Notes: generated by a model from the letters alone, not told the origin. Numbered from the stretch's first letter, positions 1 to 9,908 are shown. The stretch is DNA of 20,000 nucleotides from Armadillidium nasatum (GCA_009176605.1 SEYY01003550.1:10001-30000); one strand, 5' to 3'. Numbers and translations: made by a program.

Positions 1-321
1 TACATACTTACGAATCAAATAACCCCTAACCTATAATTCCCTTGGAAATCCTATTCATTAGTACATACTTACTAATCAAATAACCTCTAACCACCATAAT
101 CCCCTTGGAAATCCTATTCATTTATTTGTACATACTTACGAATCAAATAACCCCTAACCTATAATTCCCTTGGAAATCCTATTCATTAGTACATACTTAC
201 TAATCAAATAACCTCTAACCACCATAATCCCCTTGGAAATCCTATTCATTTATTTGTACATACTTACGAATCAAATAACCCCTAACCAATAATTCCCTTG
301 TAAATCCTACTCATTTATTCA
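1..321. repeat. 128-bp higher-order minisatellite, about 2.5 copies
   Basis: Two related monomers alternate: a 61-bp form (1-61, 129-189) and a 67-bp form (62-128, 190-256), giving a 128-bp higher-order unit. A final 61-bp-type monomer starts at 257 and decays near 321. Each monomer starts with TACATACTTAC, carries a CTAACC block and ends with a TCCTATTCATT-type segment. The two complete 128-bp units look identical by eye, which suggests recent duplication or homogenisation. The array is cut by the window edge, so its real length is unknown. It lies in the last visible intron of the WDR45B-like gene. Confidence 0.9.
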
Positions 322-932
322 TTTTCTTTTCAAGTTTTACTAAAGAATGTTTCTAACTTCTGGACACCAACATATTACGTTACTTTTATAAATCATATCT
401 TTTTTCTCCTAAATAATAAATCCTTTTCAACAAACAAGGAGATATAACGAAATATAAATGATCATTTATAATTTCCATATGAATAATAATCATAATTTTA
501 GTGGAAAAAGTATTTCATTTAGAATTGTGTATTGTGATAACTTCTTCCCTATTTATTCTCTTACACTAACAATTAGGAAATTGTATGATAGTTATGAAAT
601 TATTTTCTAAATTTTACTCTATACAAAAAAAATTTTAAAAATCTGAAAACCCAAAACACTTTTGAATATTTAAATTTAACAACATTTGAAAATTAAAATG
701 TCTTTCTTCATCATTTCCAATTATTAAGGAAATAATTTCATCCCTTTACTTATAATTTATGATCTAGAATATAGAGTAACAGTACAAAACGTACAATAAT
801 ATTACTCTGGAATATATTCAAATTTTATGTTCAAATACAATCTAACTAGTCTTTCCCTTTCTCTTAAATTTACTCCATTTTTAATATTTAATTTGTTCCC
901 ATAACCTGAATAAATAAATAAATAAAAAAAAT

Positions 933-1064
<132 letters not shown>

Positions 1065-1319
1065 GATTCATGGAAAAACTTAGAAATCTCATTTTCATAT
1101 ATATATGTTTTTAAATATTAAATTTTATGATTAATTTTTTTTTTAAGTTGAGAAATATTTATAGATCTACTGATATAATCAATTAACATTTCTCTGGTAT
1201 AAATGCAAACTGATACTAGTTATAATGCAATGCAAATTGAAACTGTGAAGATAAATTTAACAAAAATGAAACTAAGAGACTAAACCAATTCTTTCTCCGA
1301 ACCTTTCGTCTATCATTAC

Positions 1320-1449
1320 CAATAAATAGTCGCATTGTTTGCTCCTCTTCTTAACTCGTTGATCTGTTCACATGTGGAGGTGTCAAAAATTCTTATCAAT
1401 GTTCCTTTCTCTGAAGCCGTCGCTATTCTTGTTCCAGGCATATTTATTG
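1320..1449 (-). CDS. wdr45b: wdr45b coding exon 5, with the LRRG motif
   Basis: The acceptor TTAACGCAG ends at 1450 and the donor TATTG|GTAATG starts at 1319 (phase 2). Encodes [19 protein letters not shown] and ELRRG. The LRRG residues 224-227 are the phosphoinositide-binding signature of PROPPINs. There is no normal C-rich polypyrimidine tract; the (TTA)n repeat lies only a few bases upstream of the acceptor. The next exon was not found in 1-1319. Confidence 0.92.
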
Positions 1450-1462
1450 CTGCGTTAATAAT

Positions 1463-1510
<48 letters not shown>

Positions 1511-2745
1511 CAGTATTTTGTACGTTCTAAGATTTAACCACAATATACAACCAGTCTTCATTTTATTTCAGCAAAACCAATAAATTAAACATTTATATTG
1601 AAAGGTGTCGAAAATAGGTGGATTTTAGTAGTAGTGGTAGTAAAAAAAAAAAAAAAAAAAAAAATTAATTAATAACGACAATTTACCAATACAGGATAAA
1701 GGCGAGTCATGAGCATGGATTTCTTGAATATGCTTTTCTGTATTAGCTAAATCAATTATTTGTACATGGCCTGTTTTAGGACTGGGAAAGGCAAGCAATG
1801 AAGTATTGCTATTCGGACACAATACACAAAGGCCTGAAGAAAGAGAGGAAAAAATTAAAAAAATTGTATGATTGTGTGATTTTTTAGACTAAACCTGAAT
1901 TTAGATTCAGTTTTAAAAATAATTAACCCTAAAAACAAAATACAATTAAGAAATTTCTGTAAATATTTTAATTTACATTTTTATCCCTGCCAAAATATAA
2001 TACATCATAATTAAATAAAGGTAAAGTAAGATAATTTTAGAAGTCTTTTTATGGTAATTTTAAGTAATAATTTCAGAAAATGATTAACTTTCAAACTAAA
2101 TCTAAAATATTTATGTTAATCACATAGACATAAAACAGTAAAACGCTAAGAAATATTTATATGTCATATATAATCATATCATCTTTCAAGGCATTCAAAT
2201 TATTATTTCATCTATTACTAAATTTTTTTCCATATTAACCTTTTCCATTCTTCGTCTAATTAGACCCTAGCCAAAACCTTTGTTTATAAACCTCTTCAAC
2301 CTTTCCTTCCTTGCAATATGTCTTGCAAAATTCACATTACTTCTTTTCGAGTTTTACTTTTATTTTTTTATTTTCTCTTCTTTTTCCTTACAGCTCCATA
2401 CCTCAAAATATTAACTAAACAATTTTGCCACATACGTAATAAAAAGTATCTATACCTAAGAATTTAAAGATTTCCAATTCCCATACGAACAATGGATCCA
2501 ATCTACCATCAGATATCTGACATGAATAAAAAAATAGTAACCTATTCCATAAACAACAGAAAACTTCAACAACACAAATAAATATGCACGTATGACTAAA
2601 ACTGAAATTTGCCTTTATGTTGGGGGAAAAAAAATTAAATAAAAAGACGGATTAATAGGATTTAATTATTATTGTGATTCTTATCGTTTCAATGAGCACT
2701 CCTTAATTATCATTTTGAACACAACGTAAACTGATTAAGGATTTA

Positions 2746-2795
<50 letters not shown>

Positions 2796-3037
2796 CAACA
2801 ACATACCTTTGGGATTTGGTGCAGTTTCAAATACATGAAGCTGTTGAGGATTGGATGTGAAAGTATAAACTTTGATCATTGTGTCTAAGAGCACAACAAT
2901 TCTGTCCCTCCTAAGTCTTACTCCTCTCACTTCACTTGTAAAGTCAAGTTCAATCACGTGCTTCTTTTTTAAATCATCCCAAACTACAACTGCAAAAATG
3001 TTCGAAAAAAATTACATACAAAAAACTTACTTATGAC

Positions 3038-3080
<43 letters not shown>

Positions 3081-3141
3081 CATCCCAAACCACAACTGAA
3101 AAATGTTTGAAAAAAATTACATACAAAAACTTACCTATGAC

Positions 3142-3194
<53 letters not shown>

Positions 3195-4685
3195 CTTAAT
3201 AACAATGAAGGACAATCTTTTTATAAAATATTTTTCATTTAATCTCTGAATTTGGATTAAATTTTTTTTTTTTTTTAAATATTGTAATAAGTGTATCATT
3301 GTATTGTATCATTGGTTTATATTAATTTTTTTTTCCTTTTAAAGGTAATATAGTAATAAGTGAACTATTAGTGATTTTAAAGCGATATTAATTTTCAAAT
3401 TACTCATTAAATTTTCATTCTATTCTTAATAACAATATTAATTTATTATTTTTTGGTAACTATATGTACGATATTGGAAAAAATAAAAAAAAAAACTTTC
3501 TAAAGCATATATTTATTTACAAATTGAATTAAAACATTTCTGGAGGTAAAAGTTTATTTCTTTGTCCAAAAATGTTCAAATGTTAAAATTAATTTAGTCA
3601 CTTAATATTTAAAAAAAACTTAAAATCAATTAATAACAAACATGATTTAAAAAAAAAAACTAACCTTTATTGGTCGGGTATTTGGGGTTCATTCCTCCTC
3701 CAACAAGTGCAAGATAATTGCATCTAAATAACATCTCCATATATCCAATTCCCCCATCACTAAAATCTTGTTTTTCTTTTTCTTTTAGGGGATCACAATT
3801 GAACACACGAAATCCATTTTCCATGCCACATGCAAAACATCCTGGAAAATAAAGAGTATAGAAAAATGGAAAAAAACACACTTAATTTTATAATGGGTTA
3901 AAAGATAAAATATAAATAATTTAAACAACAAAAAATATAAGGTCCGAAATGGTTAATATTCATTTGATTAATCAGCAATCATCAAAACTCTCATGCTTAT
4001 TAAACAACTGTTGAGCTAATTTACTTATTTGAATTCTTATTTAAACCTTATAAATTGATAAATAATTTTGGAAAAATTGTTCAATAATAAAAATAAAACA
4101 ATTATAGTCTGTTATCAATGAAGGATGAAAAATATTATACTTAAAAATATGATACTTTTAAATACTTCTACTTTAAAAAGTTATCGACACAGGTTGTAAA
4201 AGATTAATTAATAACACACCAGAACTGGCAACATATATAATCTTTGATAAAGAATGATAATCAACTAAATGAGGAAACTTCTTTTTACATTGACATTTAC
4301 TACCATATTACTGAAGAATAATATCTCAATACACTATAAGTACTTTTAATCTTTATTCTCACAAATGAAAAGTTTCCAATTTTACATGAAATTTTTTAAT
4401 AAAAAATTACAACAAATTTTAATCATGAATCTAGACTATGCCTCTTAATAAATTTCTAAAGTAAACAAAGTTTAAATTTTTACACATTACATTTTGATAA
4501 CTATTTAAATCACAATCTTTATTTAAATTTAGACTGGTCTGAATTTTTCCAATTTTGATAGTTTGAAAAAAAAAAAAAAAAAAAAAAAAAAATGGAAAGG
4601 AAAGGAAAGGTATCTTACCTTGATCTTGGTTAAATCCAGAATAAAGCAATCCATTTCCATATGGATTCTGAGGCCCAATATTCAT
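1320..4685 (-). CDS. wdr45b: WDR45B/WIPI3-like PROPPIN autophagy protein, 5' part (5 exons; 3' end outside the window)
   Basis: The product is a seven-bladed WD-repeat beta-propeller that binds PI3P/PI(3,5)P2 on autophagic membranes and works with ATG2. Coding exons on the minus strand are 4685-4619, 3841-3665, 2989-2807, 1833-1687 and 1449-1320, totalling 704 nt or 234 complete residues. All introns have GT/AG ends. The first four junctions are phase 1 and the fifth is phase 2. The start is supported by an in-frame TAA at 4706-4704 and by an N-terminus matching the family in length. Visible motifs are FNQD (18-21), [12 protein letters not shown], a [16 protein letters not shown] segment, [25 protein letters not shown] and LRRG (224-227), the phosphoinositide-binding motif. 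The sequence resembles WIPI3 more than WIPI4. About 110 C-terminal residues should lie beyond position 1. No frameshift or stop is seen in any exon, so the gene appears intact. No promoter element was recognised upstream of 4706. Confidence 0.93.
1457..1510. repeat. (AAT)n microsatellite beside the exon 5 acceptor
   Basis: An AAT array (TTA/ATT on the gene strand) ends within about 7 bp of the AG at 1451-1450. On the transcript it would be a U-rich stretch in the place of a polypyrimidine tract. Confidence 0.93.
1642..1664. repeat. A23 homopolymer (T-run on the gene strand)
   Basis: Pure A-run on the plus strand inside the 237-bp intron between exons 4 and 5. Its length is likely to vary or to be miscalled. 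Confidence 0.9.
1687..1833 (-). CDS. wdr45b: wdr45b coding exon 4
   Basis: The acceptor TTCTTCAG ends at 1834 and the donor ATTG|GTAAAT starts at 1686. Encodes LCVLCPNSN, then [18 protein letters not shown], and ends in the HDSPLSCI strand. It is 147 nt, phase 1 at both ends. A T-run on the coding strand (1664-1642) lies in the short 237-bp intron that follows. Confidence 0.93.
2748..2800. repeat. (AAT)n/(AAC)n microsatellite beside the exon 3 donor
   Basis: An AAT array passes into AAC units and reaches the exon 3 donor GTATGT at 2806-2801. On the gene strand the donor is followed at once by TTG and then TTA units. Confidence 0.93.
2807..2989 (-). CDS. wdr45b: wdr45b coding exon 3
   Basis: The acceptor TTTTTGCAG ends at 2990 and the donor AAAG|GTATGT starts at 2806. 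Starts [10 protein letters not shown] and runs through [18 protein letters not shown] to NPKG. It is 183 nt, phase 1 at both ends. The intron just after the donor turns directly into a (TTG/TTA)n microsatellite. The first 19 bases of the exon and its acceptor are copied 106 bp upstream in the intron. Confidence 0.93.
2971..3192. repeat. tandem duplication (106-bp unit) carrying the wdr45b exon 3 acceptor
   Basis: Unit 1 (2971-3076) and unit 2 (3077-3192) both start AAATCATCCCAAAC, continue through the acceptor region and a GTTCGA/GTTTGA-type A-rich stretch, and end in GACAAT followed by (AAT)n. Unit 1 overlaps the true 5' end of exon 3. Unit 2 lies wholly in the intron. Inside each unit the gene strand has a donor-like GTAAGT (3030-3025 and its equivalent near 3135), so the duplication holds a complete acceptor-to-donor pair. 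Confidence 0.88.
3665..3841 (-). CDS. wdr45b: wdr45b coding exon 2
   Basis: The acceptor TTTTCCAG ends at 3842 and the donor AAAG|GTTAG starts at 3664. The exon completes Gly23 and reads [14 protein letters not shown], then a KEKEKQ segment and the ALVGGG strand, to the YPTNK end. It is 177 nt, phase 1 at both ends, and preserves the family reading without gaps. Confidence 0.93.
4566..4592. repeat. A27 homopolymer in wdr45b intron 1
   Basis: Plus-strand A-run (T-run on the gene strand) about 25 bp inside the intron from the exon 1 donor, with a short GGAAA repeat between them. Confidence 0.9.
4619..4685 (-). CDS. wdr45b: wdr45b coding exon 1
   Basis: ATG lies at 4685-4683 with a purine at -3 and an in-frame TAA 21 nt upstream. 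Encodes residues 1-22 plus one base of Gly23, ending in the FNQD segment (18-21) conserved in WIPI3/4. The donor is CAAG|GTAAG with GT at 4618-4617. A pyrimidine-rich stretch and a T-run follow in the intron. Confidence 0.9.
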
Positions 4686-4706
4686 TACAACAAATATGTT
4701 TACTTA

Positions 4707-4999
4707 GCACACTCAAATTATTGAAATAATTTTTGATATACAATAACTTTAGCTGAAATTATTGAAACTACATAAAGTTTAAAAAATAAAAAATAAATAA
4801 ATACATAAAATAATTACAAAAATGTGAACTATACCAGGATTTTGTAGAATCAGAAATTAATAAAGATATACACAGAAACAATAAGGTTGGGAGCCAGGGA
4901 AAGGTGACAATTGAAACTGTAAATTTTTTAGAAAAACTAGAATGAAATCCAACAATTTTTTGCATGTTTTCCCTTGCTTACAAATAGTTATGCTGCAGG
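4707..4999. other. region upstream of wdr45b; no recognisable promoter
   Basis: AT-rich sequence between the first coding exon and the LINE remnant. It should hold the 5' UTR, possibly a non-coding first exon, and the promoter. I see no TATA box, initiator or CpG-rich block that I could place with confidence. Confidence 0.4.
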
Positions 5000-5730
5000 A
5001 TCCAGTTCTGACTTCTGACCGTTACAAAAAGTTCAAGCTGGATCATTCCCAAAATCCAGTACCCAGCCATAAAAATCAATAGAGTCAGAACAGAGCCCTG
5101 AAGAACATGACAATTAAGAGGAAAGAAGGAAGAGGTAATTCCATCAACATGTGCCAATATGGAATGATCTTAGAAAAAACTATACATGAGTAGTTAACAA
5201 AAGGAGGAAATTCAAATGAAGGAAGCTTAGATAGTGATGATGCTTGCCATACCTGATCAAAAGCCATGTCAAGAGCCTAAGGCAGAAGACCATAAATCAC
5301 AAAGGAAAATATGTCACCAGTTGATCTTGATCATTGAAAGTCATACTAATAAGCAGAAAAAGGGAAAGAGACTCCAGACGATTAAAGAAATAAAAGTTGA
5401 GGAGAGTTTCAAAGATTTTAAAAAGAACACAAGAATAAGCTGTAAGATGATAGCTGGAAGGATCAGAGCAGCTACCGCTCTTTGGGATCGGATGAATAAA
5501 GCATCTTAAAGAATTAAGGAAAAGTATGAAAACAGGAAGTAGTCAATTTAGGACAGGAGCCCGATTAAATACACTTCTGAAGAACACAGAAAGGAATGAA
5601 AACTAGACAAATTAACCTTAGTAACATTCATAGATTTCAGAACCTCAATTGATCCATACGTAATCACAGGTAGAGTCAAAGGCTACCCAAGTGAAGGAGT
5701 AAGGAAAAAATGCAAGAATTGTTCAGGATA
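5000..5730 (-). mobile_element. decayed LINE reverse-transcriptase remnant (Jockey/CR1-like)
   Basis: Reading the minus strand downward from about 5730, RT-like blocks appear in the order expected for a non-LTR retrotransposon, spread over several frames. A PIPKSGSCSDPSSYH-like block (equivalent to the PVPKKG...NYRP region) lies near 5500-5447. KIFETLLN lies near 5430, an RSTGD block near 5310, LDMAFDQVW at 5274-5248, and a QGSVL-like block near 5100. In-frame stops and shifts occur throughout, so it is dead. It appears related to the plus-strand element at 16.2-18.0 kb but is more diverged. The 5' and 3' ends were not located. Confidence 0.75.
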
Positions 5731-5740
5731 TAATTTAATG

Positions 5741-6339
5741 AAAAAAAAAAAAAAAAAAAAAAATATTTGCCTTTTCAGAAGGAGTATTAGCTACAAATTG
5801 TAGCTAATTGGAATATATGACTGAAATATTCTTAAATATATGCTAGATATGCCTTCCTTTCAAGAACTGATGTATCATCTTGAGCAGATTCAAAATTCAA
5901 AATACAATAATACATTTATATTCAGACCATAAAATTTAAAAAGCATCTTCAGTTGTTTGAAAATATAAAAAAACTTATTATCTGACAAGTGTGATAGATC
6001 CTATGTTAAAGCTGAACTGGTACTCTGAAAAGGTAAAAGGTAACATATGGGTTTCCTCATTAAGAAAAGCAGAGTTCATTTTCAAAGAAGCTGCCAAAGA
6101 TTAAATATCATTGTTGTTATCAAAGGATATACCAGGATCACATTCAGGAAACTCTCCACCAAGGAAAAAGAAGCTGTTCAACTTTATGGCTTCCTCAATT
6201 CAAACAAAAATATTTCAGTCAATCTTGTATTTCTGAAGAGTTGGATCAGCAAATAAGTACTGCAAAAAATACCTCTCATCCACCTCTGACCCCACCATCA
6301 CTTGAGAGTTATCACCATGACTTTGCTGCTTGCTTGCAT
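5741..6339. other. A23 run and unassigned AT-rich sequence between two LINE remnants
   Basis: An A-run (5741-5763) is followed by about 570 bp with no recognisable domain. Short open frames at 6047-6256 and 6215-6430 match nothing I know. By position the stretch could be decayed LINE sequence from either neighbour. Confidence 0.4.
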
Positions 6340-7315
6340 GGTCTTGTATTTTCAAATAATTTCTGCAATATTCAATCTTTTGTCTAATTTTCCCTTTGTA
6401 GAACACCATCTCTCTTCTTATAGACCTCATATTTTGCTCTTAACTGAAACTAAAGGTTGGGTGCGCTGACATAAAACCTTTACTCTTACCTCCTACTGCC
6501 CCTATCCTCAATTTTCATCCAATTGATGCACATATATATATGCAATGTTGTTTGTTCAAGTGTCTCTAATTTGGAATCTTCTGAATTCTCTACTTCATGG
6601 CTTAAGCTCTCTTGCAATTCTACAACTAAATTTATTTGTTCTATTGTTTATCACCTAATTCTACTGACTATAAAAAATTCTTCAACTAATTAAGCTCTAC
6701 TTTCTCTGAAATCATCTTTGGTGATTTCAACATTCACCACTGCCAATAGCTTTCTTTCATCATTCCAGATCTATACCTAGTCCTTCAACTTATTTCACTT
6801 GCTCTATGGCAGTTGTTGTAGACAGCAACCATTCTTTCTTTAAATCTATTAATCTTAAATCTGTCCTATCTATAACTCTCTATTTTTCATTACTGAACTT
6901 CTCTCTATTATTTCATCCCCTATCTATCCTATGACAATGACTCCACTCTTCATTACTCCTTTCATTTTGAAAGATCCCACCCCCCCAACAGTAGTTAATT
7001 TATGCAAGGAGGGTGGCTTTGGAGCAACTAACCTCTGATCTTTCTCATATTTCAATTCAAATTGAGGCAGAGTAAACATAGTTATTTTTAATGCATCAAA
7101 AACTCAATTCCCCCATTTTTCTATTCAACACAACATTCTACACAACTGTGACACCTTTGAAAACATACAACTTGAACCTACATCTGTTCTTAATATTCTT
7201 AGTGTATCTTTTTCTCATTATCTTTCTTGGAAGAATCACATTACTTCTCTTTCTAAACAAACTTCTAAGAAGTTGGGTTTTCAGAATTTCTTCACATCAT
7301 CTTGGTTGCTAGCTC
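6340..7315 (+). mobile_element. decayed LINE with endonuclease fused to the 3' RT region by an internal deletion
   Basis: The 5' part shows apurinic-endonuclease-type blocks: SNFPFVEHHL and HILLLTETKGW in one frame at 6383-6460, then SPNSTDYKKFF and the GDFNIHH core near 6720-6745. From about 6808 the sequence jumps to the RT region AVVVDS/SFKSIN, then a YADD-equivalent at 6930-6941 that reads YDND, then STLHYS, followed by a NFNATKTQF-like and SRDLSW-like tract to about 7315. The fingers and early palm present in the 16.2-kb copy are absent here, so an internal deletion joined EN to late RT. Many stops and frameshifts. From 6808 it matches 16980-17460 closely enough to be the same family. 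Confidence 0.82.
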
Positions 7316-7468
7316 TTTTATAATTAACATAGTTTATTAATTCTAACATTGTTAACTCTATTTCTTGCTTCTTTTTCTTTATTCACTAAAACAAGCCATT
7401 CCACAGGAATTTGTAATTAAAATTCTTGTAAAAAATCAAATATTTTACTTACATAATTACATATAACT

Positions 7469-7722
7469 ATGTTTATGTGCTGAAAGAGCCAGTGTTTGTA
7501 TAGTTAGGTCTAATCACTGGCTTATTAGCACAAAAGCCTACATTTCAAGTCCTGGTTAGGTTTAGTCAAAATAGTTTGTTACCCTTCAAATCCATATTAG
7601 GTTAAATCAAAATGACTAATTTGACTTAACCTAAGCTTGACTTGAAGGGTAAACCTACACAATTAAATCAGTGACTATGCCTAACTTCACAAATGCTGGC
7701 TCTTTCAACACCTAAACGTATT
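7469..7722. mobile_element. foldback / MITE-like inverted-repeat element, about 250 bp
   Basis: The left end (GTTTATGTGCTGAAAGAGCC from 7471) is repeated inverted at the right end (GGCTCTTTCAACACCTAAAC, 7698-7717). The pairing continues inward through AGTTAGG, CACTGG, CATTTCAAGTC and the GGTTAGGTTTAGTCAAA segment, so almost the whole element folds into an imperfect hairpin. It has no coding capacity. A target-site duplication was not clear; flanks are TA-rich. A fragment of the same end (AAAGAGCCAGCATT) appears near 8774. This is typical of non-autonomous DNA transposons of foldback/MITE type; the superfamily is not assignable. Confidence 0.75.
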
Positions 7723-8202
7723 ACTAACATAATATATAAATAAATTAATATTAAATTTCCATAATTTAAAAAAAATTTAAAAAAAATAAATTATATAATT
7801 TTTGAAATGAAATTTTTAAAAATAATTTTGTGGAAATATTTAAAATATAAATTTAATTTATAATATATATAAACAGTAATTTTAATTTATAAAAAAAAAT
7901 TATACAAAAAGTAGTATTAAATGAAGAAATTTAAGTTCCAAGTTAACTATAAAATTTATAATTCATGACGAAACTGATGCAGCAACTTGGTAATGCATTA
8001 TTTAAATAAAAAAAAAAAAAAAGCCAAAGGACAATGTTTTAAAAGTCAGATAATATATTGTAATATTTTCCTAGGTTGTATTTTTGAATTAAAATTTGAT
8101 TTTTTTTTTTTTTGTGAGTATTTAATGTACAAAATCATTTTCTGTACTTTGCTTTACCAGATTTACTTGATTTCATAATATTTTGACTTTGCAGTTTCAT
8201 CA
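7723..8202. other. AT-rich sequence, nothing recognised
   Basis: Very AT-rich with A- and T-runs near 8010 and 8100. No gene, RNA gene or repeat structure that I can support. Confidence 0.5.
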
Positions 8203-8290
8203 AAAGAAAAATTGCTCAGTTGAACCTAAGCACTACCCTACTTTGCTAGATGTAATGGTAATACTGAAGTTCAACTGAGAATATTTTTTT
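8203..8290. repeat. imperfect hairpin, about 36-bp arms
   Basis: GCTCAGTTGAAC (from 8213) pairs with GTTCAACTGAG (8269-8279). Pairing continues inward with mismatches to CTACC/GGTAA and outward through A/T-rich bases, leaving a loop of about 20 nt. It could be a small MITE or a pre-miRNA-sized transcript. The sequence alone does not decide. Confidence 0.55.
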
Positions 8291-8810
8291 CAATATAACA
8301 AAACTACAAAGATGAAATGATCTGAAATAAAGTTGACAGGGTAAATTGAAGAGTGGAAAATTAATTTGTACATTAAAATCACCAAAAACCCTTAAAATTT
8401 AAATTAAAAAATATTTACAAGTACAATGAATTTACAGCAGTTGTATGACTTCAAAGACTTTGTCTATTTTTATTCAAAAAAGGACTACAGGCTGTTGCAT
8501 CAGCATCAAAGACTTTAGTTAAAGTCTATGATCAGCATTGGTATGAATTTTAAATTTTTTTTAAGCTATTTCGAAGCTTTAAAAAAAATTTTTTTATACC
8601 ATTTGTAAAATGTTTTATATTTTTTTCTAAATTAAAGCTACTTTTTGTTTGAAATTAAAGTTTTCTTTAAAAATTTCTTCAAATTACATGTTTTTTAAAC
8701 CAAGGGAAAGGGATAGGCCTATATTAATTTTGTATTTACATATTACATTAATAGTAATATGTTTAAACAATAAAAGAGCCAGCATTCAGCAGGTTAGCCA
8801 ATTTGCTGGC
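8291..8810. other. AT-rich sequence with short repeats only
   Basis: Contains repeated CAAAGACTTT motifs near 8453 and 8508 and A/T runs. A short end fragment of the 7.5-kb foldback element lies near 8774-8790. No gene was seen. Confidence 0.45.
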
Positions 8811-8989
<179 letters not shown>

Positions 8990-9009
8990 ACATAAGATTG
9001 GAACTACAA

Positions 9010-9275
9010 ATTTTTTGGTAATAATTGAATATGGTACGAACCTCTCCATTTTTACTATATTGAAAATATGAAGTCAAAATATGTTTAAATGCATTCTACA
9101 CATACGTTTCTTTCACAGAAGAGTAATATAAATACATAAAGAAAATAAAAAATTAATTAATTAAAAAAAAATATTTATGCTGCAAAAATAAAATCAACTG
9201 TCTTTTAAACTGTCCAATAATACAATTTTAGCAACATTATCTGACATCTCCGTTTAATTTCACTTTCTATCTTTC

Positions 9276-9313
<38 letters not shown>

Positions 9314-9317
9314 ATTA

Positions 9318-9364
<47 letters not shown>

Positions 9365-9488
9365 GGTGTAATAAGGCAGTAGGCCTGTATGCCATGGCAA
9401 CATTCCATCAATAAGTTAGGCCTGTATCACACAAAAAACTTCGGTCGTTCAGGTTAAGATAGGGTGAATTAAGTAATCTAGAAAACTA

Positions 9489-9521
<33 letters not shown>

Positions 9522-9908
9522 TAGGCATAAATGAAATAAAAGCTAAATTAATAATACAAATGTCAAATTTTTTATTGAAATATCAATATTTCTATATATC
9601 GAAGGTTGTATTACAGTACACTGCAGAAAAGTAACAGAACATAATCAAAGGACAAATATGGCAATCTGGTATTCAATTAGTTTTGCTATTTTTGTACAAA
9701 GGCCAGTCAAAGAAAAGTTGCTTAACCTTTTGAAGTAAAAATATCAATTTTTTCTTTTTTTAATAGTTTTTATTTTATTATTATTTTATTACTCTTCTGT
9801 GAAAGAAAATTATGTGTAGAATGCATTTAAACATATTTTGACTTCATATTTTCAATATAATAAAAAATAGAGAGGTCCGTGCAAGATCAAATTATTACCA
9901 AATTTTTT
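9010..9908. mobile_element. foldback element 1, (AT)n inside
   Basis: The left arm 9010-9135 (starts near TTTTTTGGTAATAATTG, contains GAACCTCTCC and AAATGCATTCTACACAT) is repeated inverted at 9783-9908. The arms are about 125 bp and strongly similar. Between them lie an (AT)n array (9276-9364) and an asymmetric right interior (9365-9780) with a GTAGGCCTGTAT / GTTAGGCCTGTAT block, a CGGTCGTTCAGGTTA block, (AAT)n (9490-9521) and a block ending near the GGCCAGTCAAAGAA segment. No ORF of meaning. The right interior matches the right arm of foldback element 3, so both belong to one family. Confidence 0.8.
9276..9364. repeat. (AT)n array inside foldback element 1
   Basis: AT array with several TATTATAT interruptions, lying where the left and right halves of the element meet. 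Confidence 0.95.

Noticed and set aside
1-321. Telomeric or CRISPR-like array
   Set aside because: The CTAACC blocks are not in TTAGG-type tandem order. Repeats are contiguous without unique spacers, and the DNA is eukaryotic.
5234-5509. 91-residue plus-strand open frame
   Set aside because: Opposite strand carries a consistent order of RT-like blocks; the plus frame matches nothing I recognise.
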